Origin: Hyalangium ruber
GTDB taxonomy: Bacteria > Myxococcota > Myxococcia > Myxococcales > Myxococcaceae
Length of the DNA stretch: 64,000 bases
NCBI RefSeq assembly: GCF_034259325.1
Contig: NZ_JAXIVS010000013.1
Coordinates: forward strand, 248,001-312,000
Direction of reading: 5' to 3'
Of the stretch, positions 27,370 to 36,800 are shown piece after piece. Each line of letters starts with the position of its first letter. Positions within the stretch are counted from its first letter, which is position 1. A program made the translations under genes and the position numbers. The notes below the pieces were generated by a model. It was given only the letters and a program-made list of their open reading frames with translations, did not search any database and was not told the DNA's origin.

Positions 27370-28923
27370 GTGGATATCCATGCCGAGAAGATCCTCATCC
27401 TCGATTTCGGCAGCCAGTACACGCAGCTCATCGCCCGGCGCGTTCGCGAGCTAGGCGTCTACTGTGAGATCCACCGCCCGGACCTGCCCGAGGAGCAGAT
27501 TCGTAGCTTCGCGCCTCGGGGCATCATCCTCTCGGGTGGCCCCGCCTCCGTGGAGGCGGAGGGCTCGCCCCGGTGTGATCCCTACGTCTTCACGGCGGGC
27601 GTGCCGGTGCTGGGCATCTGCTATGGGTTGCAACTGCTGGCCAAGCTGCTCGGGGGCAAGGTCGATCGGTCGGCCCACCGGGAGTATGGCCCCGCGGAGG
27701 TCGAGGTGCTGGCCGCGCGCGGCCCGCTGGCCGAGTTCCACCCGGGAGACCGGGTGAAGGTGTTGATGAGCCACGGCGACCGGGTGGAGGCGCTGCCGCC
27801 CGGGTTCGAGGCGATTGGCCGCAGCGGCAACTCGCCGTTCGCGGCGGCGGCCCATACCTCCAAGCCGATCTACGGGCTCCAGTTCCACCCCGAGGTGGTG
27901 CATACGCCGCAGGGAAAGGTGATGCTGCGGGCGTTCCTGTTCACCGACTGCAAGGTGAGCGGCACCTGGACGATGAAGGGCTTCAGCCAGGAGGCCGAGG
28001 CGGCCATCCGCCAGAAGGTGGGCGAGCACGGTCGGGTCATCTGTGGACTGTCGGGCGGAGTGGACAGCTCGGTGGCGGCGCTGTTGCTGCACCGGGCGCT
28101 TGGTCCTCGGCTGCAGTGCATCTTCGTGGACAACGGCCTGCTGCGGCAGGGCGAGCGGGCCCAGGTGGAGGCGCTCTTCGTGGATCGCTTCCACGTTCCG
28201 CTGAAGACGGTGGATGCCCGGGCGCGCTTCCTGGAGAAGCTGGCGGGCGTCACGGACCCTGAGAAGAAACGGAAGATCATCGGCCGCGAGTTCATCGCGG
28301 TGTTCGAGGAGGCCGCGCGCGAGGTGCATGACGCGGAGTTCCTCGCGCAGGGCACGCTCTACCCGGACGTAATCGAGTCGGTCTCGTACAAGGGCCCGTC
28401 GGTCACCATCAAGAGTCACCACAACGTGGGCGGGCTGCCGGAGCAGATGAAGCTCAAGCTGGTGGAGCCGCTGCGGGAGCTCTTCAAGGACGAGGTGCGT
28501 GCCCTGGGCAAGGAGCTGGGGCTGCCCGACGAGATGGTGAGCCGGCAGCCGTTTCCGGGGCCGGGCCTGGCCATCCGCGTGCTGGGAGAGGTGACGGACG
28601 CGCGGCTGGAGCTGGTGCGCCGCGCGGATGAGATCGTCCAGGACGAGATCCGCAAGGCGGGGCTCTATAAGGAGGTGTGGCAGGCGTTCGCGGTGCTGCT
28701 GCCGGTGCAGAGCGTGGGCGTGATGGGCGACGAGCGCACCTACGAGTCCACATGCGTGCTGCGCGCCGTCACCAGCGTGGATGGCATGACGGCGGACTGG
28801 GCCCGGATTCCCTTCGAGGTGCTGGAGCGCATCTCCACGCGCATCACCAACGAGGTGCGCGGCATCAACCGCGTCGTCTACGACATCTCCTCCAAGCCCC
28901 CCGCCACGATCGAGTGGGAGTAG
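27370..28923 (+). CDS. guaA: GMP synthase (glutamine-hydrolysing)
   Basis: 517 residues, GTG start with GGAG upstream. The class I glutamine amidotransferase domain (about 1-200) has the catalytic Cys in [15 protein letters not shown] and the His/Glu in FHPEVVHTP. The ATP-pyrophosphatase P-loop is [12 protein letters not shown], and the C-terminal dimerisation domain ends in the usual KPPATIEWE. It aminates XMP to GMP, completing the pathway begun by guaB in this window. The stop lies 12 nt from the stop of the convergent hydrolase gene. Confidence 0.97.
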   Translation: MDIHAEKILILDFGSQYTQLIARRVRELGVYCEIHRPDLPEEQIRSFAPRGIILSGGPASVEAEGSPRCDPYVFTAGVPVLGICYGLQLLAKLLGGKVDRSAHREYGPAEVEVLAARGPLAEFHPGDRVKVLMSHGDRVEALPPGFEAIGRSGNSPFAAAAHTSKPIYGLQFHPEVVHTPQGKVMLRAFLFTDCKVSGTWTMKGFSQEAEAAIRQKVGEHGRVICGLSGGVDSSVAALLLHRALGPRLQCIFVDNGLLRQGERAQVEALFVDRFHVPLKTVDARARFLEKLAGVTDPEKKRKIIGREFIAVFEEAAREVHDAEFLAQGTLYPDVIESVSYKGPSVTIKSHHNVGGLPEQMKLKLVEPLRELFKDEVRALGKELGLPDEMVSRQPFPGPGLAIRVLGEVTDARLELVRRADEIVQDEIRKAGLYKEVWQAFAVLLPVQSVGVMGDERTYESTCVLRAVTSVDGMTADWARIPFEVLERISTRITNEVRGINRVVYDISSKPPATIEWE

Positions 28924-28928
28924 GGGAG

Positions 28929-28960
28929 CGCCCCGTCAGGCTTCGTCCGCCAGCGGGGCG
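28929..28960. terminator. Hairpin between guaA and the convergent hydrolase gene
   Basis: CGCCCCG (28929-28935) pairs with CGGGGCG (28954-28960). It overlaps the last codons and stop of the minus-strand gene and begins 5 nt after the guaA stop. A shared terminator role is plausible; no T-tract is present. Confidence 0.35.
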
Positions 28961-29973
28961 AAGCAGGCCTCCACGTCCTCCTCGCGGACCTCGGCCAGGG
29001 TGGCGGGGTTCCAACGAGGCTTCTGGTCCTTGTCCACCAGCACCGCCCGGATGCCCTCGCGGAAGTCCGGGCGCGAGGTGAGGTGCTGGCTCAGCCGGTA
29101 TTCGATGGGGACGACCTCGTCGTAGGGGAGCGCCCGGCACCGGCGCAGTTGGCGCAGCGTCACCTTCAGGCTCGTGGGGCACATGCGCGCCAGGGTGACC
29201 CGCGTCGCCTCTGCCCACTCCGAGCCCTCGGCGGCGAGCGCGGCGAGGATGTCCTCCACCCGGTCCGCCGCGAAGCATCGATCGATCGCCTCCCGCTGCG
29301 CGCTCAGCGGCGCGGGGCCGGCGTCCGTGGCGTGGGAGGCGAGGACTCTCGCCACCACCTCCTGGGGTGAGCCCTGGTTCCAGTCCGCCGCTACCAGCGC
29401 CTCCAGCAGCGCGTCGAGCCTAGCGTGATTCACATGGTGAGTGCCGTAACCGGTCCACATCGCGTCGGCCGCATTGCCCCGTGCGCCCGTGAGCGCCAGA
29501 TAGGTGCCCACCTCACCAGGAAAGCGCGGGAGGAACCAACCGCCGCCCACATCCGGGAAGATGCCGATGGCCGTCTCCGGCATGGAGAACATGAGCCGCT
29601 CGGTCACCACCCGGTATGAGCCATGGATGGAGAGCCCCAGCCCGCCGCCCATGCTGATGCCGTCCACGAGCGCGATGTACGGCTTCTCATAGTGGTGGAT
29701 GCGGCGGTTGAGACCGTACTCCTCGCGGAAGTAGTCCTGGGCCAGCGGACCGGTCGAGGCGGCCACGGCGCGCACATCCCCGCCGGCGCAGAAGGCCTTC
29801 CCGCCCGCGCCTCGGATGACCACGGCCTTCACCTCGGGGGTGCTCGCCCACGCGTCCAGCCGCGGGTGGATGGCCCGAATCATGTCCAGACTGAGCGCAT
29901 TGAGCGCCTTGGGGCGATCGAGTGTCACCAATCCAATGGGGCCCCGGGTCTCCAGTTGCACGTCATGGCTCAT
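28936..29973 (-). CDS. 3-hydroxyisobutyryl-CoA hydrolase
   Basis: 345 residues of the crotonase fold. FCAGGDVRAVA and SMGGGLGLSIHG form the oxyanion hole. PETAIGIFPDVGGGWFLPR contains the Glu and Asp typical of HIBYL-CoA hydrolases rather than hydratases; the length and C-terminal region (FREGIRAVLVDKDQKPRWNPA) also match. It releases free 3-hydroxyisobutyrate in valine breakdown. The start is the ATG at 29973 (MSHDVQLETRG); an upstream ATG at 30033 would run into the divergent endonuclease gene. Acyl-CoA dehydrogenase, carboxylase and MeaB genes for branched-chain/propionate metabolism lie about 20 kb away but not in one operon. Confidence 0.9.
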   Translation of the reverse strand: MSHDVQLETRGPIGLVTLDRPKALNALSLDMIRAIHPRLDAWASTPEVKAVVIRGAGGKAFCAGGDVRAVAASTGPLAQDYFREEYGLNRRIHHYEKPYIALVDGISMGGGLGLSIHGSYRVVTERLMFSMPETAIGIFPDVGGGWFLPRFPGEVGTYLALTGARGNAADAMWTGYGTHHVNHARLDALLEALVAADWNQGSPQEVVARVLASHATDAGPAPLSAQREAIDRCFAADRVEDILAALAAEGSEWAEATRVTLARMCPTSLKVTLRQLRRCRALPYDEVVPIEYRLSQHLTSRPDFREGIRAVLVDKDQKPRWNPATLAEVREEDVEACFAPLADEA

Positions 29974-30007
29974 GCCTGGGGTGTACCCGATTTGATAAAA
30001 GGAGTCC

Positions 30008-30802
30008 GTGGCCTTGAAGGTGATGACGTTCAACGTGCTCTTCGGAGGGGAGGACCGCTTCGACGCGATCCTCGCGCTCCTGGCCCGCGTGCGTCCGGAT
30101 GTCCTGGTGCTCCAGGAGTGCCTCTGGTGGGAGACCGGCGATCGTCTCCATCAGGTCGCCACCGCCCTGGGCATTCCCTCCAGCGCGGCCCACATCCACC
30201 TGGGGACCTCTCGCCCCCGCTGGAGTGGCCGGCGCTACCACGTGGTCGTCGCCAGCCGGCGCCCTCTGCGGGCGATCCAGAACCACAATGATCCCCGGCT
30301 GATCGGCCACTGCCTGGTCCAGTGCCAGCTCGACTCGGGAGGGCCACTGACCCTCTTCGGCACGCACTACGACGCGCACCAGGAGGACATCCGCCTCGTC
30401 GAGGCCCGCTACCTGTGCGATCTGCTCGAGCCGCAGACCTTCCAGGAGGAGCAGTACCTGCTGGCCGGCGATCTCAACTCCCTGTCCCGGAAGGATCCCT
30501 ATCCTTCGGACCTCGCCGACAAGCTCCTGTCCGCCGGCACGGACAAGTACGGCCATCCGCCTCGCTTCTCGGTGATGGACACGCTGGAGTCCTTCGGCTG
30601 GGTCGACACCCTCTACCACCGGCAGTCCCCCGCCCACTGGGTGACCGCGCAGCGCCAGCGCAATGGCGTGGTGATCGACTACCGCACCGACTACATCCTC
30701 GCCTCGCCCCGGATGGCCGAGCGGCTCATCGGCTCCGAGGTGGTGGACGTGGGCACGGCCTCGGACCACCACGCGGTGGTGGCCACCTTCCGCGAAGGCT
30801 GA
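30008..30802 (+). CDS. Endonuclease/exonuclease/phosphatase family protein
   Basis: 264 residues, GTG start with AAGGAG 5 nt upstream. The EEP fold shows MTFNVLF (strand 1, Asn ligand), VLVLQECLW (metal-binding Glu), FGTHYDAH, LAGDLNSLS (Asp-Asn catalytic pair) and the terminal TASDHHAVVATF (Asp-His). All catalytic positions are present, so it should be an active Mg2+-dependent phosphodiesterase acting on nucleic acid or phospho-lipid/inositol; sequence does not decide which. There is no signal peptide, so it is cytoplasmic. It is divergent from the hydrolase gene, with only 34 nt between starts. Confidence 0.85.
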   Translation: MALKVMTFNVLFGGEDRFDAILALLARVRPDVLVLQECLWWETGDRLHQVATALGIPSSAAHIHLGTSRPRWSGRRYHVVVASRRPLRAIQNHNDPRLIGHCLVQCQLDSGGPLTLFGTHYDAHQEDIRLVEARYLCDLLEPQTFQEEQYLLAGDLNSLSRKDPYPSDLADKLLSAGTDKYGHPPRFSVMDTLESFGWVDTLYHRQSPAHWVTAQRQRNGVVIDYRTDYILASPRMAERLIGSEVVDVGTASDHHAVVATFREG

Positions 30803-30810
30803 GGCCTCAG
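30799..30810. repeat. Palindrome containing both stop codons of convergent genes
   Basis: CTGAGGCCTCAG is a perfect 12-bp palindrome. The plus-strand TGA (30800-30802) ends the EEP gene and the minus-strand TGA (30809-30807) ends the SRPBCC gene, so each half contains one stop. It is too short to be a strong terminator by itself. Confidence 0.5.
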
Positions 30811-31271
30811 CTGGCGCGCGTGCCCTCGATGTAGCGCGTCATCGCTTCCAGATCCTTGGTCATGGCCTTCTTGAAGCTGCCCACCATCAGGCGCCCGAAG
30901 AACTCCATGACTTTGCTCAGTCCGCCGATCTCTCCGGTCATGGTCAGCGCCGTCTTCCCGTCCCGGGGCTCGAGCTGGTAGCGGAAGCGGTAGTACCCGC
31001 GCCGCGAGGAGCCCTGGGTGCCGTCCACGTAGAGCTCGACCGTCTTGTTGGGCTCGTAGCCGGTGACCTCGAACAGCTCGCTGGCCTTTTGCCCGTACAT
31101 CTTCCGCGTCTCGCGCCACTTCATCCCCACGCCGACTTTGTCCGGGGTGAGCTTCTCGATGCCCACGAAGTTCGTCATCCACTTCGACGCGGCATCCAGG
31201 TCCGTCAGGGTGGCGAAGACGCGCTCGGGCGGAGCGTTGATCTCCTGCTGGAGCGAGAGGTGGATGGGCAT
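30807..31271 (-). CDS. SRPBCC (START-like) ligand-binding protein
   Basis: 154 residues of the polyketide-cyclase/START-like fold. An opening strand with APPERVFATLTDLDAASKW, a central sheet (MKWRETRKMYGQKA, ELFEVTGYEPNKTVELY, YYRFRYQLEPRDGKTALTMTGEI) and a long C-terminal helix are visible. Such proteins bind hydrophobic ligands in a cavity; many have no known ligand. No signal peptide is present. It is a single gene, convergent with the EEP gene and followed upstream by the kinase gene in the same direction, 95 nt away. Confidence 0.82.
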   Translation of the reverse strand: MPIHLSLQQEINAPPERVFATLTDLDAASKWMTNFVGIEKLTPDKVGVGMKWRETRKMYGQKASELFEVTGYEPNKTVELYVDGTQGSSRRGYYRFRYQLEPRDGKTALTMTGEIGGLSKVMEFFGRLMVGSFKKAMTKDLEAMTRYIEGTRAS

Positions 31272-31366
31272 GGCGGCTCTCCGGAGCGTTGGGGAGGGCG
31301 GACCCTACCGACCTGGGCACGAGGGACTCAATAGCCCTCGCGTCCAACCGCGCGTCGCACCGTGCA

Positions 31367-34300
31367 TTACTGGGACTTCAGGGGCGCGTTCCCGCTCTCG
31401 GCCGCGAGCGCCTGCTTCAGCCAACCCTGGAGCGCTCCCGGCGCCAGGGGCAGATCGTCCGGCCACAGCCGCACGGAGCCATCCCGGCTCGCGGAGGCCA
31501 CCGACCGGCCATCCGGCGAGAACGCCACCTGGACAACACCCTCCGTGTGGCCCTGGAGTCCTCGGCTCTCGCCACTCTCCACGTCCCACAGCCGCACCGT
31601 CTTGTCGTCGCTCGCGGTGACCATGCGCCGGCCCTCGGGTGACCAAGCGAAGTGGTTCACCTGGTTCACATGGCCTCGCAGCACGCCGCGCGCCTCTCCG
31701 GTGGCCACGTCCCACAACCGCACGGCGTTGTCTCCCTGGCTCGTGCTGACCACCGTCTTGCCCTCCGGAGAGAAGCCCACCGCGAGCACGCCGACGCCAC
31801 CGACGTCGAGCCGCTTCCCCGTGCCCTCCGGCAGCTCCTGGATCCAGAGGGTGTGGTCCTTGCTGCCGGAGACCAGCCGCTGCCCGTCCGCCGAGAAGGC
31901 CAGCGTCACGACCGCGTCATCACTCACGTGCAGGGTGCGGCCCTGTCCGCCGTCCACGGCCCACAGCCGCAGGGCGTTGTCCTCGCCTCCCGAGGCGACG
32001 AACCGCCCATCCGGAGAGAAGGCCAGGCAGAGCACTCCGCGCGTGTGCCGACCGAGGATCCGTTCCTGCTTCGAGGTCGGATCCCACAGGCGCACCATGC
32101 CATCGGCGCTGCCCAGGGCCACCCACTTGCCGGAAGGGGAGAACTCCAGCGCCCGCATGGCATGCGCGGAGACCGGGAGCACGCCCACCTCCTGGCCGGA
32201 GCGATTCCACACGCGCACGGTGCCGTCGGTGCCTCCCGAGACGACCCGCTCCCCATCCGAGGACAGCCGCGCCAGGGGGACTTCCCCGCGGTGGCCGCGC
32301 ATCTGCACGGGCTGGCCTCCCGAGGTGCTCCACCGCCGCACCGTCCCATCCGCCGCCGAGGAGAGCAGCTCCTGGCCATCCCCCGAGAACCCCAGGGAGT
32401 ACACCGGTCCCACGTGCTGTCCGACGACGCGGAAGGGATCGGCGCCCACGGGGTAGAGCCGGGTGACGCCATCCACGCTGGCCACCGCGAGCCATTGCCC
32501 CTGGGGAGAGAACGACAGCGACGTCACCGCGTCCTCGGCGCCTCGCAGCACCCGGCTCTGCCCGGTGTGCAGGTCGATCAGGTACGTGAGCCGATCGCGG
32601 CTACCGGTGGCGAGCCAGCGTCCGTCGGCCGAGAAGGTGAGCGGCGCTGGGGTCTGCTTGGGGCCGTCGAACACGCGGGCGGTCCCGGTGGCCAGGTCCC
32701 ACACCCGCAGCGTGCCATCGAGCGAGCGCGAGGCGAGCTTCGTACCGTCCGGCGAGAAGGCCACGGAGCGGACACTGGCGGTGTGGCCCTCGAACACGCG
32801 CATGCGTCCCGTGGCGGTCTCCCACAGCCGGACCTTGCCGTCCTCGCACGGGGCGGCGATGAGCGAGCCGTCCGGAGAGAAGCGGACCTGATAGACGGTG
32901 GCCGGCACGGGCCCGAGGTTCTGGCTCTCTCCGCTCTCCACGTCCCACAGCCGTACCGTCTTGTCCTCACGTCCCACGGACACCAGCCGACGCGAGTCGG
33001 GAGAGATGTCCAGGTTCGGGACCCAGCCTTCGTGGCGCCCCAGGCGTCGGCCTTCGCCGCTGGCGATCTCCCAGCGCCACACCTCCCCATCCATGCTGGA
33101 GGTGAACACCCGCCGGCCGTCCGGAGAGAAGACCACCCCGATGCTCGGCGCGGCATGGCCCTGGAGTACCCGGACGGTGCCCGTCTCCACCTCCCACAGC
33201 CGCAGCGTCCGATCCTTGCTCGTGGTGGCGAGCAGCTTGCCGTCCGGCGAGAAGGCCGCGCGCCACACCTCGTCCTCATGGGTGCCCAGCACGCGCGTCT
33301 CTCCGCTGCGGGCGTCCCACAGGCGCACGGTCCGGTCGTCACTCACGGTGGCCAGCCAGCGGCCCTCCGGGGAGAAGGTGGCGAGGTTGATGCCCTTGGT
33401 GTGGCCGCGCAGCAGCAGCGCCAGCCCGCGCGCCTGGGCATCCGCGGCGATGACTCGCGCCGAGCCCCACTGGGTGAAGGCCGACGACAGGGTGCCGAGC
33501 CACTCGAGCGCCTTGTTGGGGAAGCGCTCCACCGCGGAGCGGGCCTCCACCAGGGTGAGCTGATCGGCGCGCATCGTCGCCTCGCGCCAGGCTGTCTCAG
33601 CCTCCACCTGTTTGCGCTCGGCCCGGTCACGCTCCGCCATGATGCGACGCACGCTGATCGCGCCGACCGTGCCCAGCGCCGCCAGGGCGACGCCCGCCAC
33701 CGCCAGCACCGCCCGATTGCGCCGGACGAAGCGCTTGAGCAGATCCAGCCGCGAGTAGTGGTGCGCTCCGACGAGCTGTCCGGTGAGGAAGCGTCGCAGA
33801 TCTTCCGCCAGGGCCTGAGCCGTCGGGTAGCGCTTCGTCGGCTCCCGCGCCATGGCGTGGCTGACGATCGCCAGCAGTTCTTCTGGGATATCCGCCTGGA
33901 GCCCCTCGAGCGAGGCGGGAGGGCCGGCGATCACCCGATCCAGCACCTCGGAGGCACTGCCACTGCCGTAGGGCCGAGTGCCAGCGAGCAGGTGATAGAG
34001 GATGGCCCCCAGGGCATAGACGTCCGCGCGCTCATCCACGGGCCGCCCCGCGGCCTGCTCGGGCGGCATGTACGCCGGCGTGCCCAGGACGATCCCCGCC
34101 AGCGTGTGCTCCGCGTTGTTCCGGGACAGGGTTGGCGTCGTGGAGTCGGCGGAGAAAGAACCGGATACGGAACTGGAGACCTGGCCGGCCTGCGGATCGA
34201 CGGGGGCCACGCCCGCGAGGGCTTCTCCCTCCGAGGAGAGCTGCTTGGCCAGGCCCCAGTCGATGACCACGGTCTCACCGAACTCGCCGACCAGGACGTT

Positions 34301-34867
34301 GGCGGGCTTGAGATCGCGGTGGATGATCCGCTGGCTGTGGGCATAGGCCACGGCCTCGGCGACGGCGAGCACGTGGGGCAACAGGGCCAGCCGCTCCCCA
34401 AAGCCGCGCTTCTCAACGAGCCGCTCGTCGAGCGAGCGCCCGGAGACGAGCCGCATCGCGTAGAAGGGCTCGCCGCTGGACCAACGCCCCGCCTCGTAGA
34501 TGGGGACGATGCCGGGGTGCTGCAGCCGCGCCGTCACCATCGCTTCGTTGAGGAAGCGGCCCTCCTCGGGGCCTCCGGGCTCCAGCAATTCCTTGAGGGC
34601 CACCGGCCGACCGAGCCGCTGATCCCGAGCGCGGAGGATGCGGCCGATGCCACCCCGGGCGAACACGCCGTCCACGGCGTAGGTCTGCCGATCCACCACC
34701 GGCAGGTGCTGCGTGCCGGGAGGGGGAGGGGAGGTGGGGCGTGTCTTGCCTCCCGCGGAGATGAGTGTGCCCTCGTCGGCCGATTCGGGGGCGGAGGGCT
34801 CCACCGAGCGGCCCGTTTCGGGAGCAGGCCCCCGGGGCATCCATGGGCGGTTGGCGGGATCGCTCAT
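31367..34867 (-). CDS. Membrane Ser/Thr protein kinase with 16 WD40 repeats
   Basis: 1166 residues. After a Pro-rich N-terminus the Hanks-type kinase domain spans about 62-360, with K92 in VALKEL, HRDLKPAN (D185) and D-W-G at 203-205 in place of DFG. A Ser/Thr-rich insertion of about 45 residues lies between DWG and the GTPAYMPPEQ motif. One membrane helix (about 386-406) and a short coiled coil lead to 16 WD40 repeats from about 470 to 1140 (each FSPDG.....S.DGTVRLWD-like), enough for two propellers. The kinase faces the cytoplasm and the propellers the periplasm. Its ATG overlaps the stop of the cysteine-rich gene upstream (ATGA), so translation is coupled. Confidence 0.93.
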   Translation of the reverse strand: MSDPANRPWMPRGPAPETGRSVEPSAPESADEGTLISAGGKTRPTSPPPPGTQHLPVVDRQTYAVDGVFARGGIGRILRARDQRLGRPVALKELLEPGGPEEGRFLNEAMVTARLQHPGIVPIYEAGRWSSGEPFYAMRLVSGRSLDERLVEKRGFGERLALLPHVLAVAEAVAYAHSQRIIHRDLKPANVLVGEFGETVVIDWGLAKQLSSEGEALAGVAPVDPQAGQVSSSVSGSFSADSTTPTLSRNNAEHTLAGIVLGTPAYMPPEQAAGRPVDERADVYALGAILYHLLAGTRPYGSGSASEVLDRVIAGPPASLEGLQADIPEELLAIVSHAMAREPTKRYPTAQALAEDLRRFLTGQLVGAHHYSRLDLLKRFVRRNRAVLAVAGVALAALGTVGAISVRRIMAERDRAERKQVEAETAWREATMRADQLTLVEARSAVERFPNKALEWLGTLSSAFTQWGSARVIAADAQARGLALLLRGHTKGINLATFSPEGRWLATVSDDRTVRLWDARSGETRVLGTHEDEVWRAAFSPDGKLLATTSKDRTLRLWEVETGTVRVLQGHAAPSIGVVFSPDGRRVFTSSMDGEVWRWEIASGEGRRLGRHEGWVPNLDISPDSRRLVSVGREDKTVRLWDVESGESQNLGPVPATVYQVRFSPDGSLIAAPCEDGKVRLWETATGRMRVFEGHTASVRSVAFSPDGTKLASRSLDGTLRVWDLATGTARVFDGPKQTPAPLTFSADGRWLATGSRDRLTYLIDLHTGQSRVLRGAEDAVTSLSFSPQGQWLAVASVDGVTRLYPVGADPFRVVGQHVGPVYSLGFSGDGQELLSSAADGTVRRWSTSGGQPVQMRGHRGEVPLARLSSDGERVVSGGTDGTVRVWNRSGQEVGVLPVSAHAMRALEFSPSGKWVALGSADGMVRLWDPTSKQERILGRHTRGVLCLAFSPDGRFVASGGEDNALRLWAVDGGQGRTLHVSDDAVVTLAFSADGQRLVSGSKDHTLWIQELPEGTGKRLDVGGVGVLAVGFSPEGKTVVSTSQGDNAVRLWDVATGEARGVLRGHVNQVNHFAWSPEGRRMVTASDDKTVRLWDVESGESRGLQGHTEGVVQVAFSPDGRSVASASRDGSVRLWPDDLPLAPGALQGWLKQALAAESGNAPLKSQ

Positions 34868-35967
34868 AGGGCCTGCGCGTCGACGAGGATCCGGTGCCGG
34901 AACAGCTCGATCAGGATGTCATCGTGCAGATCCGCCTGCTTCTCGTCACGGAGGCGCTGGCGCACGATCTCCACGGGGTCCTTGCCGTTGAACTCCACCA
35001 GCAGCGCGTAGGCCTCTCCGGGCAGGGCCACCGCGTCGAACTCGCTGTACGAGGCCAGGGCGATGCTCCCATCCGGCAGCCACTGCACGGTGGTGCTCGG
35101 GTTGAACTTGAGCGACTTGGGCAGGCGCGGGCCCACGGCCGCCTCGTGCTGCCGCTTGAGGATGGCCTGCTCGACGACGCCGTCCAGGCCGAGCAGGTTG
35201 TCGAACTCCTCCGAGGACAGGGCCCGGACGCTCTCGAAGCACTTGCCGTAGAACTCCGCCTCGCGGCCCGCCCACTGGCGCCACAGCTCGGCGTATTCCT
35301 TGTCGGGCAGGGGCTTGTCATCGAGATCCTCGCTCGTCAGCGGCCCTCCGGAGTTGTCCGCCTTGTCCTTGCCCTGGATGACGTAGTCCGGCAGCAGCTG
35401 GAGCAGGGCGTAGCGCGACAGCTGGATCTCCGCGAGGGTGAGCCATGTCTTGAGCGTCATCCAGAACTTGCGGCCGTCGGCGCCCGCCACGTACTTGCAG
35501 AAGTAGGTGGAGCACACGGCCTCGCGGTAGCGCCAGATGGTGCAGAGGCCGCCCTGCGGCTCGTAGTAGGGACAGCGCAGCGCCTGCGTCCGGCCGAACG
35601 CCTGGCGCGCGTTGCTATAAAGGAGGTTGTAGCGCGTGGGCGCCTTGATCCACTGCGGGTTCACGGCGACGCGGCGGGAGATCTTCTCCTGGATGCGCCG
35701 CCGGCCCTCGGCCATGGGGGCGTCCTGATCGGCCAGGATCGCGCCCACGAGATAATTGGGCAGGCGAGGGTGGTAGGTGCAGCACTTGGTGTCCGGCCTG
35801 AAGAAGCGGCTCACCCCGTCCACGGACTCGATGGGCGTGGGGTTGTTGGCCTCGCACATGGCGCACGCCGAGCACGTGGCCTTGGTCTCGGCGGGCAGGG
35901 GGCTCTGGAAGAACGAGGGGAAGAGGTCTCGGTAGAGCGCGGGCAGGCTGTCCAGGATCGTGGGCAT
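34864..35967 (-). CDS. Cysteine-cluster protein (YkgJ-like) coupled to the kinase
   Basis: 367 residues from ATG 35967 (MPTILDSLPALYRDLF). Nine cysteines cluster in the first 160 residues: C32-x2-C35-x2-C38, C62-C63, then C132, C142, C152 and C157. This resembles YkgJ-type cysteine clusters thought to bind zinc or an iron-sulfur centre. The C-terminal half is helical with a beta-rich segment (VQWLPDGSIALASYSEF) and no cysteines. The gene starts 10 nt after the zinc-ribbon gene and ends overlapping the kinase start, so the three form one operon. A metal- or redox-responsive input to the kinase is a reasonable inference. The YkgJ assignment is tentative. Confidence 0.72.
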   Translation of the reverse strand: MPTILDSLPALYRDLFPSFFQSPLPAETKATCSACAMCEANNPTPIESVDGVSRFFRPDTKCCTYHPRLPNYLVGAILADQDAPMAEGRRRIQEKISRRVAVNPQWIKAPTRYNLLYSNARQAFGRTQALRCPYYEPQGGLCTIWRYREAVCSTYFCKYVAGADGRKFWMTLKTWLTLAEIQLSRYALLQLLPDYVIQGKDKADNSGGPLTSEDLDDKPLPDKEYAELWRQWAGREAEFYGKCFESVRALSSEEFDNLLGLDGVVEQAILKRQHEAAVGPRLPKSLKFNPSTTVQWLPDGSIALASYSEFDAVALPGEAYALLVEFNGKDPVEIVRQRLRDEKQADLHDDILIELFRHRILVDAQAL

Positions 35968-35977
35968 GGGTAGGCGC

Positions 35978-36781
35978 TCAGAAGTCGAGGATGCCGCCGA
36001 CGAGCTCGAAGAAGAAACTGATTCCGGTATCCAGCAGATCGAGGCCACCCTCGGTGGCGACCTCCACGCCGACGTCCACGGCGAACTCCACGGCTTCGGA
36101 GCCTTCTCCGCCGGAGCTGTTCGCGAAGGCGGGCGTGGCCTGCATCTGGGAGTCGATCCGCCGGTAGAAGCCGTCCATCTTCATCTTGTCCATGAGGAGC
36201 TGGGCGGCCACGGCGGGGGCCACGACCGCGCCGGCGGCACCGGCGGCGGCGGCCATCTGCTTCATGTCCTCGACCGCCGAGCCCAGGGCCTTGGGATCCA
36301 GGATGCTCAGCGGAGAGCGGCAGCTCGGACAGACGGTGTCCCGGGCCAGGGAGACGGAGCCGCCGCAGTCGGAGCATTGCAGCGTCTGCACGTGCTTCTT
36401 CAGCTCCAGGAGTTCCCGGGGGTTGAGGCTGCGGACGATCCCTTTCTCCCGGAGGAACTGGAAGAAGGTGATGAAGTGCCCATGGCCCGCGGTGCAGCGG
36501 TAGTACTGGATGCGGTTGTTGCGGGCCATGTCGTGCGTGCGCTCCAGCGTCGCGCGGCAGCGAGGGCACTTGAGCGGCTCGGTGAGGCGGTGGGCGCCGT
36601 CACGCTTGCCGTGCATCTCCCGGAACAGCCGGAGCACGCCCTTGGAGGACAGGCGCATGCTCTCCTTGGCGTCGAACCACAGGCCATGGCACGTGTGGCA
36701 GACATCCAGGAGGACTCGGGCTCCGTTCGACCCTTCGAAGCCCTGTTCGACCGCGTCGGACTTGCAGGCTGGGCAGTTCAT
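35978..36781 (-). CDS. Multi-zinc-ribbon protein (TFIIB-type zinc finger)
   Basis: 267 residues from ATG 36781. The first ribbon is C-P-A-C...C-H-T-C-H-G-L-W-F-D, the classic zf-TFIIB form. A second has LKCPRCRATLER with later C-x3-H-x-H ligands, and a third C-S-D-C...C-P-S-C. After them an Ala/Val-rich hydrophobic stretch (MAAAAGAAGAVVAPAVAAQLL) could be a weak membrane segment, and the C-terminus ends in a hydrophobic helix. An alternative ATG at 36793 would add four residues; AGGA favours 36781. It is the first gene of the operon with the cysteine-cluster protein and the WD40 kinase. The function of this architecture is unknown. Confidence 0.75.
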   Translation of the reverse strand: MNCPACKSDAVEQGFEGSNGARVLLDVCHTCHGLWFDAKESMRLSSKGVLRLFREMHGKRDGAHRLTEPLKCPRCRATLERTHDMARNNRIQYYRCTAGHGHFITFFQFLREKGIVRSLNPRELLELKKHVQTLQCSDCGGSVSLARDTVCPSCRSPLSILDPKALGSAVEDMKQMAAAAGAAGAVVAPAVAAQLLMDKMKMDGFYRRIDSQMQATPAFANSSGGEGSEAVEFAVDVGVEVATEGGLDLLDTGISFFFELVGGILDF

Positions 36782-36800
36782 ACAGCCCGTCATCCTATAC

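Noticed and set aside
31652-35011. 1119-codon open frame on the plus strand
   Set aside because: It is the opposite-strand shadow of the WD40 kinase and shows only its repeat periodicity.
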